64,000 bases of DNA, taken from contig CAWKEY010000026.1 in the NCBI GenBank assembly GCA_963848675.1, forward strand, positions 62,001 through 126,000. The letters are read 5' to 3'. The number at the start of each line of letters is the position of its first letter. Position 1 is the first letter of the stretch. Both the position numbers and the translations under genes were made by a program. This document shows, piece after piece, positions 19,783-28,879 of this stretch. Under the pieces are notes generated by a model that was not told the origin of the DNA, did not search any database, and saw only the letters and a list, made by a program, of their open reading frames with translations. The stretch is from CAWKEY01 sp963848675. Its GTDB lineage: Bacteria > Pseudomonadota > Gammaproteobacteria > Methylococcales > Methylomonadaceae.

Positions 19783-20434
19783 TTTTGGCGAGCGCTGTCA
19801 AACAAGCGGTCAATGAAGGCCCGCTAAACGTTAGCGGTTTCCAGTGTATCGTGTGGCCGCTTTCGACTGGAATTACTGGCAGGATTTTAACCGGAATGGT
19901 TGGCGGTGATTAGACGGAACACGCACTTCTACGGTGTCTCATATTCAGACGTTCTATACAGTCCGCTTTGGGGCGCTAATCGGATATTGCTAATCTTCTA
20001 TACACCCATGTATTGATGAGAGAATTGCCACGGATACCAAGGGTTTAAAGGGGTCGCAGGACAAACCGTTCTTTTGGTTAAATGACCCCTTTATAGACCT
20101 TTCTTTAAGGCTGGCTGTTCATTGTAGATAATCAGGATGCTCATTAATCGAGCAACCACTGCAAAAGTCAGCAGGTGATTAGGAATCACGTTACTACCTT
20201 ATGTGGTCTTTACTCATTTATAATGCGAAGAGTTAGAAACGGCAGAATTAGTAGCGTTTGATAATCTCATCATTTTTACAGGCACCCCAATAAATGATGA
20301 CTTGAAACCTATGTGACAGCTACGTTAAAGTGGGTAAATTTTTGCTGTATGCCTGTGGCATGAAAAAAAATAACTCCTGGAGACAAAAGCAAATAGTTTG
20401 GCTCTAACACTAAAATTACCTGGAGGAAGTACGT
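19783..20434. other. Intergenic region upstream of formate dehydrogenase
   Basis: About 650 bases with no supported gene. It should contain the promoter of the formate dehydrogenase operon; I found no convincing sigma70 or sigma54 boxes. The only decisive element is the GGAGGA ribosome binding site just before the GTG at 20435. Confidence 0.6.
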
Positions 20435-22126
20435 GTGGCAGTGATAAAGATATCCCCGGAACAGATCACCAAAAAGAAACGCAAAGGACCTAAAGGCCAT
20501 GCCGTCGATCTGGTTTCCTTAGAAGAAGTGCGCAAGCTCTTGGGCAATGAATCGCGCCAAAATGATTTGTTGATCGAACATTTGCATAAAATCCAGGATC
20601 ACTACCAGCACATCTCCTCCAAACATCTCGTTGCCCTTGCCCACGAGATGAATCTTGCCACGGCCGAAGTCTACGAAGTCGCTTCTTTTTACCATCATTT
20701 TGACGTCATCAAGGAAGGCCAGACGCCGCCGCCCGCACTGACCGTCCGCGTTTGCGAATCGCTATCCTGCTCCATGGCCGGCGCCGAAGACTTAATCCAC
20801 GCCCTGGAAAGCGGTTTGAGTGATCAAGTCAGAGTTCAAAAAGTGCCTTGCGTGGGCCGTTGCCAGCATGCCCCTGTCGCCGTTGTCGGTCAAAATCCAG
20901 TCGATCAGGCGACTGTCGAAACAGTCAGCAGCGCCGTCGGCAACAACGATATTAATGCCAAAATCACCCAATATCTCAGTCTTGAACACTACAAGGCCCA
21001 TGGCGGCTATCAAACCCTGAAAAATCTGCTTGAAAATAAAATCACTGCCGAAAGCATCATCTTGAAGATGGAAAGCTCCGGTCTGCGCGGATTGGGCGGC
21101 GCGGGTTTTCCGGCCGGCAGAAAATGGCGCATCGTTAAAGGTTTTAAAGGCCCGCGGCTTATGGCTGTCAATATCGACGAAGGCGAACCCGGCACCTTCA
21201 AAGACCGCCATTATCTGGAAAAAGACCCGCACCGTTTTCTGGAGGGCATGCTGATTGCCGCATTAACCGTCGGCTGCGATGAAATCTATGTGTATCTGCG
21301 TGATGAATACGCCGGCTGCCGCGAAATTCTGACCAGAGAAATTGCCAATCTGCAAAAAAACCCGCCTTCTGGCATTTATCAATTGCCCCCCATCCATTTA
21401 CGCCGCGGCGCCGGGGCCTATATCTGCGGTGAGGAATCGGCCATGGTCGAGTCCATCGAAGGCAAACGCGGCATGCCTCGCCTGAGACCGCCGTTCCTGG
21501 CTGAAGTCGGCCTGTTTGGCCGTCCAACCTTGGAACACAATATGGAAACCTGCTATTGGGTCAGGGACATCGTCGAAAAAGGCCCCGAATGGTTTGCCTC
21601 GCATGGCCGGCATGGGCGTAAGGGCTTGCGTTCTTTCTCCATTTCAGGACGGGTCAACAAACCGGGTGTGCACCTGGCGCCCGCCGGCATCACCATGCGC
21701 GAATTGATTGATGAATATTGCGAGGGCATGCAGGAAGGTCACGAGTTCTACGGCTATTTTCCGGGCGGCGCATCCGGCGGCATTCTGCCGGCATCGATGG
21801 GCGACATTCCGATGGACTTCGATACCCTCAATCAATACGGCTGTTTCATCGGCTCGGCCGCGGTGGTGGTGTTCTCCCAGCAGGACAAGGCCCGCGATTT
21901 GGCCCTCAACGCGATGAAATTCTTTGAAGAAGAATCCTGCGGCCAATGCACGCCGTGCCGGGTCGGCACCGCCAAGGCGGCCACATTGATGTCGGAAAAA
22001 GCCTGGGATACCGGTTTGCTGGAAGAATTATCATCGGTCATGGTTGATGCCTCCATCTGCGGCTTGGGACAGGCGGCGCCTAACCCCTTGCGCTGCGTGA
22101 TCAAATATTTCCCTGACGAATTGTGA
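20435..22126 (+). CDS. fdhB: NAD-dependent formate dehydrogenase beta subunit (NuoE-NuoF fusion)
   Basis: Diaphorase subunit passing electrons from the alpha subunit to NAD+. The N-terminal third is NuoE-like with a thioredoxin-type 2Fe-2S site (CESLSC, then CVGRC). The rest is NuoF-like: GGAGFPAGRKW and NIDEGEPGTFKDR for NADH, GAGAYICGEESAM for FMN, and ESCGQCTPCR for a 4Fe-4S cluster. The 563-residue fused form resembles the beta subunit of the two-subunit FDH1 of Methylobacterium rather than the separate FdsG/FdsB. It starts at GTG, preceded by GGAGGA. The alpha subunit gene follows 19 bases later. Confidence 0.92.
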   Translation: MAVIKISPEQITKKKRKGPKGHAVDLVSLEEVRKLLGNESRQNDLLIEHLHKIQDHYQHISSKHLVALAHEMNLATAEVYEVASFYHHFDVIKEGQTPPPALTVRVCESLSCSMAGAEDLIHALESGLSDQVRVQKVPCVGRCQHAPVAVVGQNPVDQATVETVSSAVGNNDINAKITQYLSLEHYKAHGGYQTLKNLLENKITAESIILKMESSGLRGLGGAGFPAGRKWRIVKGFKGPRLMAVNIDEGEPGTFKDRHYLEKDPHRFLEGMLIAALTVGCDEIYVYLRDEYAGCREILTREIANLQKNPPSGIYQLPPIHLRRGAGAYICGEESAMVESIEGKRGMPRLRPPFLAEVGLFGRPTLEHNMETCYWVRDIVEKGPEWFASHGRHGRKGLRSFSISGRVNKPGVHLAPAGITMRELIDEYCEGMQEGHEFYGYFPGGASGGILPASMGDIPMDFDTLNQYGCFIGSAAVVVFSQQDKARDLALNAMKFFEEESCGQCTPCRVGTAKAATLMSEKAWDTGLLEELSSVMVDASICGLGQAAPNPLRCVIKYFPDEL

Positions 22127-22145
22127 AACACTGAGAGATTAAGCC

Positions 22146-24920
22146 ATGGCTGCAAATCCAGATTACATGAACAAACCCAACGTCAACTTCACCCTGGACG
22201 GTGAAGCCATTTCTGCATTTCAAGGTGAAACCATCCTGCAGGCAGCCAAACGCCACGGCAAGGAAATCCCCCATCTGTGCTACAAGGAAGGCCTGCGTCC
22301 GGATGGCAATTGCCGCGCCTGCGTGGTGGAAGTCGCCGGCGAAAGAACCCTGGCGCCATCCTGCTGCCGGATGCCCGCTGAAGGCATGACCGTGCAGGCC
22401 AACAGCGAACGCGCCCTAAAATCCCAGAAAATGGTGCTGGAGCTGCTTAAGTCCGACATGCCGGAACAAGGCAAATCGCCCTACAAACTGGACTCCGAAC
22501 TGGATATCTGGGCCGACAAACTGGGCGTGGGCGCACCGCGTTTTCCGGGCCGCAGCCAACCCGCTGCCGATTTATCGCATCCGGCCATGGCTGTTAATCT
22601 CGATGCCTGCATCCAATGCACACGCTGTGTGCGCGCCTGCCGCGAAGAACAAATGAACGACGTGATCGGCTACGCCAACCGCGGCGCGCATTCCGAAATC
22701 GTATTTGATATCAACGATCCCATGGGCAGCAGCAGTTGCGTCGCCTGCGGCGAATGCGTGCAAGCCTGCCCTACCGGCGCCTTGATGCCCGCCAACAACG
22801 TCGGCCTGCAAGTTGCCGACAAGACCGTCAACTCCACCTGCCCTTATTGCGGGGTTGGCTGTTTGATCAAATACCACGTCAAAGACAACGAAATTTTATA
22901 TACCGAAGGCCGTGACGGCTACACCAACCACTTGCGTCTCTGCGTTAAAGGCCGTTACGGCTTTAACTACATTCATAACCCGCTGCGTTTAACCAAACCG
23001 TTGATCCGCCGCGAAGGCGTCGCCAAAACCACTGAATTACTTGATCCCAACGATCTTGACAAAGTTTTCCGGGAAGCCACTTGGGAAGAAGCACTGGATT
23101 TTGCCGCTGTCGGCCTGAAAAAAATCCGCGATGAAAAAGGCAAGAAAGCATTGGCCGGATTGGGTTCAGCCAAAGGCAGCAACGAAGAAGCGTATTTGTT
23201 CCAGAAACTGGTGCGTACCGGTTTTGGCTCCAATAACGTCGACCACTGCACGCGTTTGTGCCATGCCTCATCCGTTGTCGCCCTGCTGGAATGCCTGGGC
23301 TCCGGCGCGGTATCCAACCCGGTTTCCGATGTCAGTCTAGCCGAAGTCATTATCATTATCGGCTCCAATCCCACGGTAAACCATCCGGTCGGCGCCACCT
23401 TCATGAAGAATGCGGCGAAAAAAGGCACCAAGATCATTCTGATGGACCCCAACCGCACCGCCATTGCCAAATACGCCTCGCATGTCCTGCAATTCAGGCC
23501 CGATACCGATGTGGCGCTGCTGAACGGCATCATGCATGTGATTCTGGAAGAAGGTCTGCAAAACGATAGCTATATCGCCAAATACACCGAAGATTTTGGC
23601 CAGATGCGCGCGCATTTGCAAAACTACAGCCCCGAGCATGTTGCGCCTATCTGCGGCATCGATGCCGACACCATCCGCGAAGTGGCAAGGCTTTATGCCA
23701 TCTCCAAAGCCTCCATGATTCTATGGGGCATGGGCGTATCCCAGCATATTCATGGCACTGATAACGCTCGCTGCCTGATTTCACTGGCCTTGATGACCGG
23801 CCAGATCGGCCGTCCCGGCACCGGCCTGCATCCTCTGCGCGGACAAAATAACGTGCAGGGCGCATCGGACGTGGGGTTGATCCCCATGGTGTACCCGGAT
23901 TACGAACCGGTTGAAAATCCAGCCTTTCAGGCGAAATATGAAAAACTATGGGGCGTGGAACTCGATCCCAAACGCGGCCTGACGACTGTTGAAATGATCC
24001 ATGCCATTTTGCACAAAGAGGTATACGGCATGTTCGTTGAAGGCGAAAATCCCGCCATGTCCGATCCCAACCAGAACCATGTCAGGGAAGCCTTTGCAGC
24101 CCTGGAACATTTGGTGGTTCAGGACATTTTCCTGACTGAAACCGCCGGCTTTGCAGATGTAATCCTGCCTGCTTCGGCTTTCTACGAAAAAACCGGCACC
24201 TTCTCCAATACCGACCGGCGCGTGCAAATGGGCCGTCAGGCGGTCAATCCGCCCGGTGATGCCAGACAGGATCTTTGGATACTTCAGGAAATTGCCAATC
24301 GCCTGGGCTGCAACTGGAATTACCAGGGCCCCGAAGATGTGTTTAACGAAATGCGCCAAGCCATGACCAGCATTGCCGGCATGACCTGGGACAGACTGGA
24401 AAAAGAAGACTCGCTGACCTATCCGCTGGAAAATATCGGCGATCCTGGCCAGCCCATCATCTTCACCGATGGCTTCCCGACCGCAACGGGCAGAGGCCGG
24501 TTTGTGCCAGCCGAATACATTCATGCCGATGAAATGCCCGATGATGAATATCCGTTGATCTTCATTACCGGCCGTCAGCTTGAACACTGGCACACCGGCA
24601 GCATGACCCGTCATTCACCGACGCTCGATGCCATCGAGCCGGATCCGGTGGTATCGGCTCATCCTGATGATCTGCTCAAACTGGGCGTTGAACCCGGCGG
24701 ACTGATTACCATTGAATCACGCCGCGGCAAAATCACCGCCTACGCGCGCGCCGAGATGGGCATTCAAAAAGGCAGCCTGTTCATGGCCTTCTGCTATAAC
24801 GAAGCCAGCGCCAACATGATCACCAATGAAGCCCTGGATCCTTCGGCGAAAATACCGGAATTCAAATTCTGCGCCGTTAAAGCCGTTCCGGGCGGAAGCA
24901 TCGCCAAACGCATCAATTAA
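22146..24920 (+). CDS. fdhA: NAD-dependent formate dehydrogenase alpha (catalytic) subunit
   Basis: A 924-residue molybdo- or tungsto-enzyme that oxidises formate to CO2, the last step of C1 oxidation in methylotrophs. The N-terminus has a plant-type 2Fe-2S domain (HLCYKEGLRPDGNCRACVVE) and two ferredoxin-type 4Fe-4S sets (CIQCTRCVRAC, CVACGECVQACP), followed by CPYCGVGC for the cluster next to the cofactor. The metal ligand is cysteine, not selenocysteine, in VDHCTRLCHASS. A C-terminal dinucleotide-cofactor domain includes ITGRQLEHWHTGSMTR. FdhD and MobA for its maturation lie at 8.9-10.3 kb. The sequence does not tell Mo from W. Confidence 0.95.
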   Translation: MAANPDYMNKPNVNFTLDGEAISAFQGETILQAAKRHGKEIPHLCYKEGLRPDGNCRACVVEVAGERTLAPSCCRMPAEGMTVQANSERALKSQKMVLELLKSDMPEQGKSPYKLDSELDIWADKLGVGAPRFPGRSQPAADLSHPAMAVNLDACIQCTRCVRACREEQMNDVIGYANRGAHSEIVFDINDPMGSSSCVACGECVQACPTGALMPANNVGLQVADKTVNSTCPYCGVGCLIKYHVKDNEILYTEGRDGYTNHLRLCVKGRYGFNYIHNPLRLTKPLIRREGVAKTTELLDPNDLDKVFREATWEEALDFAAVGLKKIRDEKGKKALAGLGSAKGSNEEAYLFQKLVRTGFGSNNVDHCTRLCHASSVVALLECLGSGAVSNPVSDVSLAEVIIIIGSNPTVNHPVGATFMKNAAKKGTKIILMDPNRTAIAKYASHVLQFRPDTDVALLNGIMHVILEEGLQNDSYIAKYTEDFGQMRAHLQNYSPEHVAPICGIDADTIREVARLYAISKASMILWGMGVSQHIHGTDNARCLISLALMTGQIGRPGTGLHPLRGQNNVQGASDVGLIPMVYPDYEPVENPAFQAKYEKLWGVELDPKRGLTTVEMIHAILHKEVYGMFVEGENPAMSDPNQNHVREAFAALEHLVVQDIFLTETAGFADVILPASAFYEKTGTFSNTDRRVQMGRQAVNPPGDARQDLWILQEIANRLGCNWNYQGPEDVFNEMRQAMTSIAGMTWDRLEKEDSLTYPLENIGDPGQPIIFTDGFPTATGRGRFVPAEYIHADEMPDDEYPLIFITGRQLEHWHTGSMTRHSPTLDAIEPDPVVSAHPDDLLKLGVEPGGLITIESRRGKITAYARAEMGIQKGSLFMAFCYNEASANMITNEALDPSAKIPEFKFCAVKAVPGGSIAKRIN

Positions 24921-24933
24921 CTCCACTCACACG

Positions 24934-24966
24934 AAGATCAGGAAGACACCTCTTCCTGATCTTTTC
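24934..24966 (+). terminator. Intrinsic terminator of the formate dehydrogenase operon
   Basis: Perfect 13-bp stem AAGATCAGGAAGA / TCTTCCTGATCTT with a 4-base loop, followed by T residues, 14 bases after the fdhA stop. Confidence 0.9.
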
Positions 24967-25000
24967 TCCGGTTTCGGTAAAAGTCGTTATGACCATCGTG

Positions 25001-25036
25001 GGAGCGACGCCCTCGTCGCGACGAGGGCGTCGCTCC
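25001..25036. repeat. Perfect 36-bp palindrome
   Basis: Two 18-base arms (GGAGCGACGCCCTCGTCG and its exact complement) meet without a loop. They are flanked by a further short inverted pair (AAGTCG / CGACTT). Located in the convergent gap between fdhA and the YgjP-like gene. Probably a REP-like element. Confidence 0.8.
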
Positions 25037-25105
25037 TACAATCGACTTTCATTTTCCGGCATGATTAAAGATTCTTTATGAGCGTTAGGGGATCGTTTGA
25101 AATGC

Positions 25106-25834
25106 TTAACAGCCCCAACGCTCATGCCCCAGCGGCGCTTGATTAAGCTCATCCCGATATACGCGCCAATTGGGCAGATGCTGATCCATCAACGCCATAA
25201 ACCGCTCGTTATGGCGCCGCTCCAGCAGATGCATCAGTTCGTGGACGACAATGTATTCGAGGCACGGTACCGGCTTTTTTGCCAATTCAAGATTCAGCCA
25301 GATGCGGCGTGCTTTGATGTTGCAGGCGCCCCATTTGGTTTTCATCTTCTTGACCCCCCAGTCGGCGGACTCAACGCCCAATACCGGTTGCCATTTTTCA
25401 AGCAGCGGCGGAATCAATTGCTTCAATTGCTCGCGATACCACTGTTGCAAAACCTGCTCGCGTTGTTCGGCAGTTGTCTTCGGTCTTACGTGAAGCTCCA
25501 AAGTGGCCTTATTGAGCAGCAGCACTCTGCCAGCGCCAGGATGTTCAATGATGCGGAGACGATATCGCTGCCCCAGAAAATAGTGGCTCTCGCCGCTGAC
25601 CATTTCCCGCCGGGATTGGCGCGGCTGAGCGGCAAATTTTGCCTGTTGGCGTTTGATCCAGCCCAGTTTGCCAACCACTGCCAAGCGCACCGCATCATCG
25701 CTCACGGTTAATGGTGCCGCCACCCGCACCCGGCCATGCGGCGGATAAACGCCCAGGTGCAGGTTTTTGATGTCCTTGCGAACGACATCAACCTGGATGC
25801 TGTTGACAATGATCTGGTGTATCTCAATACTCAC
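25106..25834 (-). CDS. YgjP-like (DUF45) zinc metallopeptidase
   Basis: A SprT/WLM-type metallopeptidase-like protein. HELMHLLERRHNERF is the zinc-binding HExxH motif with a downstream His. The core VKKMKTKWGACNIKARRIWLNLEL is a family hallmark. I place the start at GTG 25834, which overlaps the hsdR stop by 11 bases and is consistent with translational coupling; an ATG 21 bases upstream is the alternative. Length about 242 residues, normal for the family. DUF45 proteins are recurrent last genes of type I restriction operons; their role there is not known. It could process HsdR or another partner. Confidence 0.88.
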   Translation of the reverse strand: MSIEIHQIIVNSIQVDVVRKDIKNLHLGVYPPHGRVRVAAPLTVSDDAVRLAVVGKLGWIKRQQAKFAAQPRQSRREMVSGESHYFLGQRYRLRIIEHPGAGRVLLLNKATLELHVRPKTTAEQREQVLQQWYREQLKQLIPPLLEKWQPVLGVESADWGVKKMKTKWGACNIKARRIWLNLELAKKPVPCLEYIVVHELMHLLERRHNERFMALMDQHLPNWRVYRDELNQAPLGHERWGC

Positions 25835-28800
25835 GCTGATTCTTGACCAGATCAAAGATGCGCTCGGTCAGCTCATCATCTTGTAGCACTGAACGAACGG
25901 CGTATTTGACTTCTTTCTCCTTAACCTTGTGACCGCGCCAACCGTCCTTGCAAGTCATGCGTACCTTGTCATCCACTGCAATGGTCAGCGCCTCGTCTTT
26001 GTCCAGGTTGTCGTACAGCGCCCGTTTGGCGCTGCTATCGACGCTCGCCGGATAAGTACCGGCCGTTGGATGTTTTGCCTGTTTCGCCAGTTCCACAATC
26101 TCCGCCAGATATTGCTGATAATCCAGCGCACCCTTCCGGCGTTGCTCAATCAGCGCATCCAGCAATTCCGACATCTTCTCGTAATACTTGGGGTTTATCG
26201 GCGTCTCGTCGATGATCAGCTTGCGGACGTTGTTTTCGATAGTTTCCGCGACCGCTCCCTGGTTTTTGCGGATGCCCTCGGGCAGCGCATTAACTGCATC
26301 GGCGCCGCGCTCGACAATCATCTGGATCAGCGTCATGTCATCAAATGCCGAAATCTTTTCACTTTCCTCGGCGCGGATGTAAGTATCGATCAGGTGGCGC
26401 ATCGCAGGCTCATACATCTTCAGGTCAATATAATCGCCGCTGGCCAATTTGACCTCGTTACGGACTTTCTCATAATGATCGACATCGGCTTTCAGCTGAG
26501 CGATCTCTGCGGGCTTATAACCCGCCTGTTCCAGTTCGTTGGCCAGATTGGCATAAGCGCGGATGAACGCCACCGTATGCTTGTACAATGCCGGACGCTT
26601 GGCTTCCCGCTCCTTCAATGCGCTCTTGTCACTGGTATCGGGGCCGCAAAAATAGCGTATATAGGCCAGGGTATCTTTCGGCGCTTCGACGGGTTCGCAT
26701 AAGGCTTTGATAGTTTCCCAGGCTTGTTCCAGATGCTCCCGCGCCTTAGCGATGCGATCTTCCAATAACCCGGCGACATCTGCCTTGTCGTAACCATCCA
26801 GTGCACCTGCGGTGTAGTCGTGGATGGAATGCTCCAGACTCTTGAACAGGTCCTGATAGTCGATGATGTAACCGTATTCCTTATCGTCACCATCCAGCCG
26901 GTTGATGCGGCAAATCGCCTGAAACAGAGCATGGTCGCGCATCTTCTTGTCGATGTAGAGATAGGTGGCAGGGGGTCCATCAAAGCCGGTCAGCAGTTTG
27001 TCCACGACAATCAGCAGCTTCATCTGACCCGGTTCATCGATGAATTTCTTTTTTACCGCCTTCTCAAAGGCCTCCGGCTCCTGGCCGATGAGCATGGTGT
27101 TGTAAATCTCATACTGGCGCAGTTTCTCGGTCAAGCCCTCGCCGGAGGCTTCGCCCTTGATGTCCGCCGGCGAAGGCCGGTAGGACGTAACAATTGCGCA
27201 TTTGTCGGCCAAATCGGTCTTGGAAAATAACTCATAACATTTGCAGGCCTCAAAGATGCTGCTGGTCACCAGCAGGGCATTGCCGCGTCCGCTTTGCAGC
27301 CGGTCACGGGTTGCCATATCCATTAATATATCGGCGACGATCTTTTCCAGCCGCGACTGACTGGACAGTACGCGCTGCATCGTGCCCCATTTCTGCTTGA
27401 GCTGCGCCTTCGCGAGATCGTTCAGGCCTTTGGTTTTGGCCTCAAACCATTGATCGATCTTGGCCTGCGAGGTGATGCTCTGATCAATGTCGCGCGCTTC
27501 ATAGCGCAAATCCAGCACCACGCCATCTTTAACCGCTTCGTCGAATTTGTAGGTGTGGATGTAGCGGCCAAACACCTCGATGCTGCGCTGTTTGTCCGCC
27601 TTCAGCAGCGGCGTACCGGTAAAGCCGATAAACAGCGCATTGGGCAGAATCGCCTTCATCGCCTTGTGCAATTCGCCGGACTGGGTGCGATGGCACTCAT
27701 CGACGAATACGCACAGGTCGCCCTTGGCCTTAAAGCCTGGAGGCAGCGATTTCCTAACCTCGTCGATATAGGCGGCAATGTTGCCGATATCCTCGCCGTC
27801 TTCCTTGCCGCCGAACTTATGGATCAGAGAACACAGCAGCCACGGCGCCGGGGCATTCAGCGTGGCGATTAAATCAGCGCCGCTTTGGGTGCGGTGAATA
27901 TGTTCATTCACCCCCAGAAACACTTTCTCAATCTGCTCATCCAGCTCGGTGCGGTCGGTTATGATCAACACGCGGGCATCGGGCCGGTTCTCGCGTATCC
28001 ATTTGGTCAACCAGACCATGGTCAGCGATTTGCCGCTGCCCTGGGTGTGCCAGATGATGCCGCCTTCTCGGCAGCGCACAAAATCCTGGGCGGCGCGCAC
28101 GCCAAAATACTGGTTGTGGCGGCACAGTTTTTTAATACCGGCATCGAAGACGATAAAGTCGTGGATCAGTTCCAGAAAGCGAACTTTGTTGCATAGCTGG
28201 CACAGGTGCCGGTCCAGCAGGTTGTCGATAGGGCTGTCTTCCTTCCAGCACAGGTAATACTTTTCCTGGGTCTCGATACTGCCGTAGCGCAAGCCCTCGG
28301 TGTCGTTACCCGCCATCAATAACTGCGTAGTGGAGAAAAAAGGCTCGATAAAAACCGGCTTCTGGTTGTCCAGATTCTGGCGGATGCCTTCGGCCACCGA
28401 TACCGTGGAACGCTTCAACTCCAGCACACCCAACGCGATGCCGTTGACATACAGCACAATGTCGGGGCGTTTGCTATTGGCCTTGGCATCCGCGGCTTTT
28501 ACAGTGACCTCTTCGGCAATGCCGAAGTCATTAGCCAGCGGCTGCTTCCAGTCGATCAGCCATACCGTCTGAGTGTTTTCGCCGACCTCCGGCTTGACCT
28601 TGACGCCATAGCGCAGCAGTTCGTAGACGGCCTTGTTGCGGTCAAACAGGCTTTTGCTGGTGTCGCTGGCGGCTTTATCAAGCAGATGCAGGGCGCGGCT
28701 GATCAGCGCTTGGTCATAACCTTGCTTGTTCAGGAACGCCTGCAACAGATCAGGTTCGATATTGCGGTTGCCTGTGCGGTCTTTCCAGTTGCCCAGATAG

Positions 28801-28877
28801 CCGTAGTCCAGCGACTCGCAGAACAGTTTGACGACGCTGGCCTGGGTAAGTTTTTCGATCTGGCCGACAGTGCTCAT
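25824..28877 (-). CDS. hsdR: Type I restriction endonuclease subunit R, second system
   Basis: Intact 1017-residue translocase-nuclease. The N-terminal nuclease has RPDI (about 137-140) and LELK (152-155), the P-loop HTQGSGKS (277-284) and DECH in FVDECHRTQSGE (393-396). Further helicase motifs are GFTGTPLL, VVDKLLTGFDGPPATYLYIDK and ICRINRL, followed by a long helical C-terminus. It belongs to a different HsdR subgroup from the copy at 11.8 kb. Its start is 2 bases after the AAA ATPase stop and its end overlaps the YgjP-like gene. Since hsdM of this locus has a nonsense codon, an intact HsdR would have no functional methylase partner in cis. Confidence 0.95.
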   Translation of the reverse strand: MSTVGQIEKLTQASVVKLFCESLDYGYLGNWKDRTGNRNIEPDLLQAFLNKQGYDQALISRALHLLDKAASDTSKSLFDRNKAVYELLRYGVKVKPEVGENTQTVWLIDWKQPLANDFGIAEEVTVKAADAKANSKRPDIVLYVNGIALGVLELKRSTVSVAEGIRQNLDNQKPVFIEPFFSTTQLLMAGNDTEGLRYGSIETQEKYYLCWKEDSPIDNLLDRHLCQLCNKVRFLELIHDFIVFDAGIKKLCRHNQYFGVRAAQDFVRCREGGIIWHTQGSGKSLTMVWLTKWIRENRPDARVLIITDRTELDEQIEKVFLGVNEHIHRTQSGADLIATLNAPAPWLLCSLIHKFGGKEDGEDIGNIAAYIDEVRKSLPPGFKAKGDLCVFVDECHRTQSGELHKAMKAILPNALFIGFTGTPLLKADKQRSIEVFGRYIHTYKFDEAVKDGVVLDLRYEARDIDQSITSQAKIDQWFEAKTKGLNDLAKAQLKQKWGTMQRVLSSQSRLEKIVADILMDMATRDRLQSGRGNALLVTSSIFEACKCYELFSKTDLADKCAIVTSYRPSPADIKGEASGEGLTEKLRQYEIYNTMLIGQEPEAFEKAVKKKFIDEPGQMKLLIVVDKLLTGFDGPPATYLYIDKKMRDHALFQAICRINRLDGDDKEYGYIIDYQDLFKSLEHSIHDYTAGALDGYDKADVAGLLEDRIAKAREHLEQAWETIKALCEPVEAPKDTLAYIRYFCGPDTSDKSALKEREAKRPALYKHTVAFIRAYANLANELEQAGYKPAEIAQLKADVDHYEKVRNEVKLASGDYIDLKMYEPAMRHLIDTYIRAEESEKISAFDDMTLIQMIVERGADAVNALPEGIRKNQGAVAETIENNVRKLIIDETPINPKYYEKMSELLDALIEQRRKGALDYQQYLAEIVELAKQAKHPTAGTYPASVDSSAKRALYDNLDKDEALTIAVDDKVRMTCKDGWRGHKVKEKEVKYAVRSVLQDDELTERIFDLVKNQREY

Positions 28878-28879
28878 TG

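Noticed and set aside
20435..24920. Respiratory complex I genes (nuoE/F/G) instead of formate dehydrogenase
   Set aside because: The large subunit has the formate dehydrogenase cofactor region (VDHCTRLCHASS, RLTK..LIRREG) and the locus contains no other nuo genes.
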